From an uncultured Bacillus sp. (lineage in GTDB: Bacteria; Bacillota; Bacilli; Bacillales; Cytobacillaceae), in assembly GCA_937894355.1 (NCBI GenBank), contig CALCRD010000426.1:1-47120 (forward strand): 47,120 bases of DNA, read 5' to 3'. Every line of letters starts with the position of its first letter. Position 1 is the first letter of the stretch. Shown one piece after another: positions 45,039-47,120 of this stretch. The position numbers and the translations under genes were made by a program. The notes below the pieces were generated by a model, which saw only the letters and a program-made list of their open reading frames with translations, was not told the origin of the DNA and searched no databases.

Positions 45039-45167
45039 GTTGATTGGAGCGGAAGACACGCAGACTCCTGCAGGAGCACGAGCTGAGTGAGACTCCGAAG
45101 GAAGGAACGACCGAGGAGTCCGTCGTGAGAGCCTGCGGAAAGCGAAGTGTCTGGAGCGGAAATCAAC
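45039..45167. repeat. 129-bp dispersed Bacillaceae repeat with terminal GTTGATT/AATCAAC
   Basis: The element starts GTTGATTGGAGCGGAAG and ends GGAGCGGAAATCAAC, with internal CAGACTCCTGCAGGAGCACG and AGCGAAGTGTC blocks. The GGAGCGGAAG...GACTCCTGC...GCGGAAAGCGAAG...GGAGCGGAAATCAAC pattern is one I recall as a non-coding repeat scattered through many Bacillaceae genomes. It is GC-richer than its surroundings and can fold into a long branched hairpin. It fills the gap between metK and the SpeE-like gene (44937-45248), which holds no gene. Confidence 0.8.
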
Positions 45168-45193
45168 ATCCAAGTTTTACAGAGCCATAATAA

Positions 45194-45224
45194 AAAAGCT
45201 ACCAATTAAATGGTAGCTTTTAGT
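45194..45224. terminator. Bidirectional terminator
   Basis: AAAAGCTACCA (45194-45204) and TGGTAGCTTTT (45211-45221) form an 11-bp perfect stem between convergent metK and the SpeE-like gene. Confidence 0.85.
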
Positions 45225-45248
45225 ATTTCACCCTTACTATGAATTCAG

Positions 45249-46238
45249 TTATAAAATTTCCTTTTTATAAATTTCATGCAATAGTAGGTGGTCTAATTTA
45301 TTTACAATAGCATATCGTTGATAGAATACATAATCACTCTTGAAATGAAATAAAGTGGCCAAATTTTTAGGAAGTGTTTGATAAGGAACAGGGACTTTTT
45401 TAAATTCAGGATTGAAAGGTTCTTTAGAAGCTAAATGAAAGCCCCAATCACCGAAAGAAGGGACGATCGTATGATAGCCTGCTGTATAAAAACCGGATTG
45501 TTCCATTGTTAACCCAATGCTCCAATATACTGTAGGTGTGTCCTCAGGTGAATTTGCTTGGCAGACGATAATCCCATCATTTGCTAAATAGTTCCTTAGC
45601 ATTTGGAACATTTCTAGTGTATACAACTTGGCAAGTTCAGCATCTCCAGGGTCTGGAAAATCAATGATAATAAGGTCATATGTGTTTTTGTTTGTTTTTA
45701 AAAATTCGATAGCATCTTTGGCACAAACTTTTACACGTTTATCAAAAAGTGCTTTCTCATTAAGAGACACAAGTTCTGGAACATTACGAGCTAATTTTAA
45801 AACTTCAGAGTCAATATCAACAAGATCAACTTTTTTTACATCAGAATATTTTAACACTTCTCTTAAGGCAAGCCCGTCACCACCGCCCAATATTAAGATG
45901 CGCTCATGTGATTTTGTAAGTGCCATAGGCACGTGAACAAATGCTTCATGATAAATTCGCTCATCTAATGAACTAAATTGTAATTGTTCATCTAAATACA
46001 TCCGGATATCACTTGCTTTTAAAAGCTGGATATTTTGATACTTACTTTGACCTTGATATAACTTTTTATGTTTACCTGCCAACATTTCTCTGAGACTAAT
46101 TCGATCCCACTCATCGCCTAGAATATGATTCTTTTTATTCGTTTGAACCGGTTTCTCATTTTCAATTTCCTTACATTTTTTACATTCGCTCATTTGTTTT
46201 GACAGCCAAACTTTCGAGTCATTCGCATACATTTCCAT
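45249..46238 (-). CDS. Spermidine synthase-like polyamine aminopropyltransferase
   Basis: A 329-residue protein with a SpeE-type Rossmann domain: KLYQGQSKYQNI, DERIYHEAFVHVPMA, ILILGGGDGLALREVLKY (SAM-type nucleotide site), VDLVDID, and IIIDFPDPGDAELAKLYT. The DFPDP form and the PSFGDWGFHLAS block are those of the long spermidine synthases that normally carry an N-terminal membrane domain, which is absent here. Instead there are about 60 extra residues with a CKKC motif (about 19-22). It would transfer aminopropyl from decarboxylated SAM to a polyamine and release MTA, the input of the adjacent Mtn pathway. Substrate unproven; no speD nearby. Confidence 0.83.
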   Translation of the reverse strand: MEMYANDSKVWLSKQMSECKKCKEIENEKPVQTNKKNHILGDEWDRISLREMLAGKHKKLYQGQSKYQNIQLLKASDIRMYLDEQLQFSSLDERIYHEAFVHVPMALTKSHERILILGGGDGLALREVLKYSDVKKVDLVDIDSEVLKLARNVPELVSLNEKALFDKRVKVCAKDAIEFLKTNKNTYDLIIIDFPDPGDAELAKLYTLEMFQMLRNYLANDGIIVCQANSPEDTPTVYWSIGLTMEQSGFYTAGYHTIVPSFGDWGFHLASKEPFNPEFKKVPVPYQTLPKNLATLFHFKSDYVFYQRYAIVNKLDHLLLHEIYKKEIL

Positions 46239-46504
46239 TCCCCCGCCTAATTTTTATAAATTTAAACAAATCTTGTTATGGTATTCTATTAAGCTCTCCA
46301 AAAGTTAGTTTGTACGATTGTCCACCAATCCATTAAATTGATGAATATACCTTGGAGCTAAATATTTGGGATTTTGTTCATATAACTAATGGAAGAGCAA
46401 ATTGAAGGGGAATGGTTTGGGATTTTTGGAGATTGCTATGTAAATTAGAATGCGCCGAGGGGTTCCGATAATAAAAGAAGAGCACTTGTGAGTACCCTCT
46501 AGTA

Positions 46505-47020
46505 TTAATCATATTGCATCAATGTTAAAACATCATAGCCAGTTAATTTTTTTCGGCCATCTAAATAGGATAATTCGATTAGAAATGCGATTCCGGCGAC
46601 AATTCCGCCTAATTTTTCAACTAGCTTAATTGTCGCTTCGATTGTCCCGCCAGTCGCAAGTAAATCATCCGTAATTAACACACGTTGACCTGGCTTGATG
46701 GCATCCTTATGGATCGTTAGGACATCTTCTCCATATTCCAATCCATAGCTTACTTTAATTGTTTCACGAGGAAGTTTGCCTGCTTTACGGACAGGCGCAA
46801 AACCAATTCCTAACGAATAAGAAACCGGGCAGCCGATAATAAAGCCACGTGCTTCTGGCCCTACAACCAGTTCAATTTGCCTTTCTTTAGCATGTTTTAC
46901 GATTTGATCTGTTGCATACTTATATGCTTCACCATTGTCCATCAACGTAGTAATATCTAAAAATTTTATGCCAGGTTTTGGCCAGTCGGGAACGGTTGTA
47001 ATATATTGCTTTAAATCCAT
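46505..47020 (-). CDS. apt: Adenine phosphoribosyltransferase Apt
   Basis: A 171-residue type I PRTase that converts adenine and PRPP to AMP. The PRPP motif VLITDDLLATGGTIEA and EARGFIIGCPV, APVRKAGKLPRE, and SYGLEYGEDVLTIHKDAI blocks are almost identical in layout to Bacillus Apt; length is normal. AAGGAGG lies about 8 nt before the ATG. Its upstream neighbour is not recognisable as recJ, the usual partner of apt in Bacillus, as far as the visible 18 codons show. Next to mtn and speE-like genes it would recover the adenine released when MTA is hydrolysed. Confidence 0.96.
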   Translation of the reverse strand: MDLKQYITTVPDWPKPGIKFLDITTLMDNGEAYKYATDQIVKHAKERQIELVVGPEARGFIIGCPVSYSLGIGFAPVRKAGKLPRETIKVSYGLEYGEDVLTIHKDAIKPGQRVLITDDLLATGGTIEATIKLVEKLGGIVAGIAFLIELSYLDGRKKLTGYDVLTLMQYD

Positions 47021-47061
47021 TCTTTTATTGCCTCCTTATTATCTTGTGGGGCTCGTCTTAT

Positions 47062-47120
47062 TTAGGAATCAAAAGCTGTCTTTTCTTCACTCTTAATCAA
47101 CTGAGGATAGGCAGCACCAC
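47062..47120 (-). CDS. C-terminal end of an unknown gene upstream of apt (5' part outside window)
   Basis: The minus-strand frame is open from the window edge to a TAA at 47062-47064 and encodes 18 residues, ending in KSEEKTAFDS. It lies 41 nt before apt with no terminator between, so probably cotranscribed. Too short to identify. Confidence 0.4.
   Translation of the reverse strand, partial: GAAYPQLIKSEEKTAFDS

Noticed and set aside
45039..45167. Repeat between metK and the SpeE-like gene as a structured RNA or T-box
   Set aside because: Its sequence matches a dispersed Bacillaceae repeat I recall, lies between convergent genes, and has no leader position.
45628..45936. 102-codon plus-strand frame inside the SpeE-like gene
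   Set aside because: Antisense shadow; no ribosome binding site.

Overview
The window looks like a chromosomal segment of a low-GC Gram-positive, spore-former-type Bacillaceae. The evidence is AT-rich DNA, strong GGAGG-type ribosome binding sites, Bacillus-type MtnK/MtnA/MtnW/MtnX/MtnB/MtnD/MtnE and Apt proteins, a YdjG/YdjH/YdjI-like cluster, and short dispersed repeats of a kind I recall from Neobacillus/Mesobacillus-like genomes. Genus is a guess. I saw no rRNA, tRNA or CRISPR array.

Layout. (1) 1-5.4 kb is ordinary chromosome: the 3' end of a DUF4153-type membrane protein, a YbjQ-family gene with a small membrane protein, small hypotheticals, an SDR oxidoreductase, and spacers rich in repeats and terminators. 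(2) 5.4-22.3 kb is a defence island. It holds a three-gene McrBC-like operon (coiled-coil protein, McrB-like AAA+ NTPase, DUF2357/PD-(D/E)XK protein), two small hypotheticals including a heptad-repeat protein, an IS3-family transposase relic, a solo SF1 helicase-nuclease fusion, and a complete type I-like Zorya operon (zorA-zorB-zorC-zorD). (3) 22.9-26.1 kb is a ydjI-ydjG-ydjH-like membrane-stress operon (SPFH, zinc-ribbon membrane protein, TPM domain) without pspA. (4) 26.4-36.8 kb holds a SAM methyltransferase, a complete Wadjet system in the order jetD-jetA-jetB-jetC, and two unknown genes. (5) 36.9-47.1 kb is a methionine-salvage block: divergent mtnE-mtnW-mtnX-mtnB-mtnD and mtnK-mtnA-metK operons, then a spermidine-synthase-like gene and apt.

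How the genes work together. McrBC-like, helicase-nuclease, Zorya and Wadjet genes would give layered protection against phage and plasmids. The salvage block closes a cycle: MetK makes SAM, a SpeE-like enzyme would release methylthioadenosine, Mtn enzymes rebuild methionine, and Apt recovers adenine. MTA nucleosidase and SAM decarboxylase are not in the window.

The most unexpected observation is that mtnA, mtnE and mtnB have no in-frame ATG, GTG or TTG near their conserved N-termini. Each has a well-placed Shine-Dalgarno sequence before an ATT or ATA codon. The usual SAM (S-box) riboswitches are absent from the 150-bp divergent promoter region. The best candidate for an under-described defence system is the coiled-coil/McrB/DUF2357 operon at 5485-10504.
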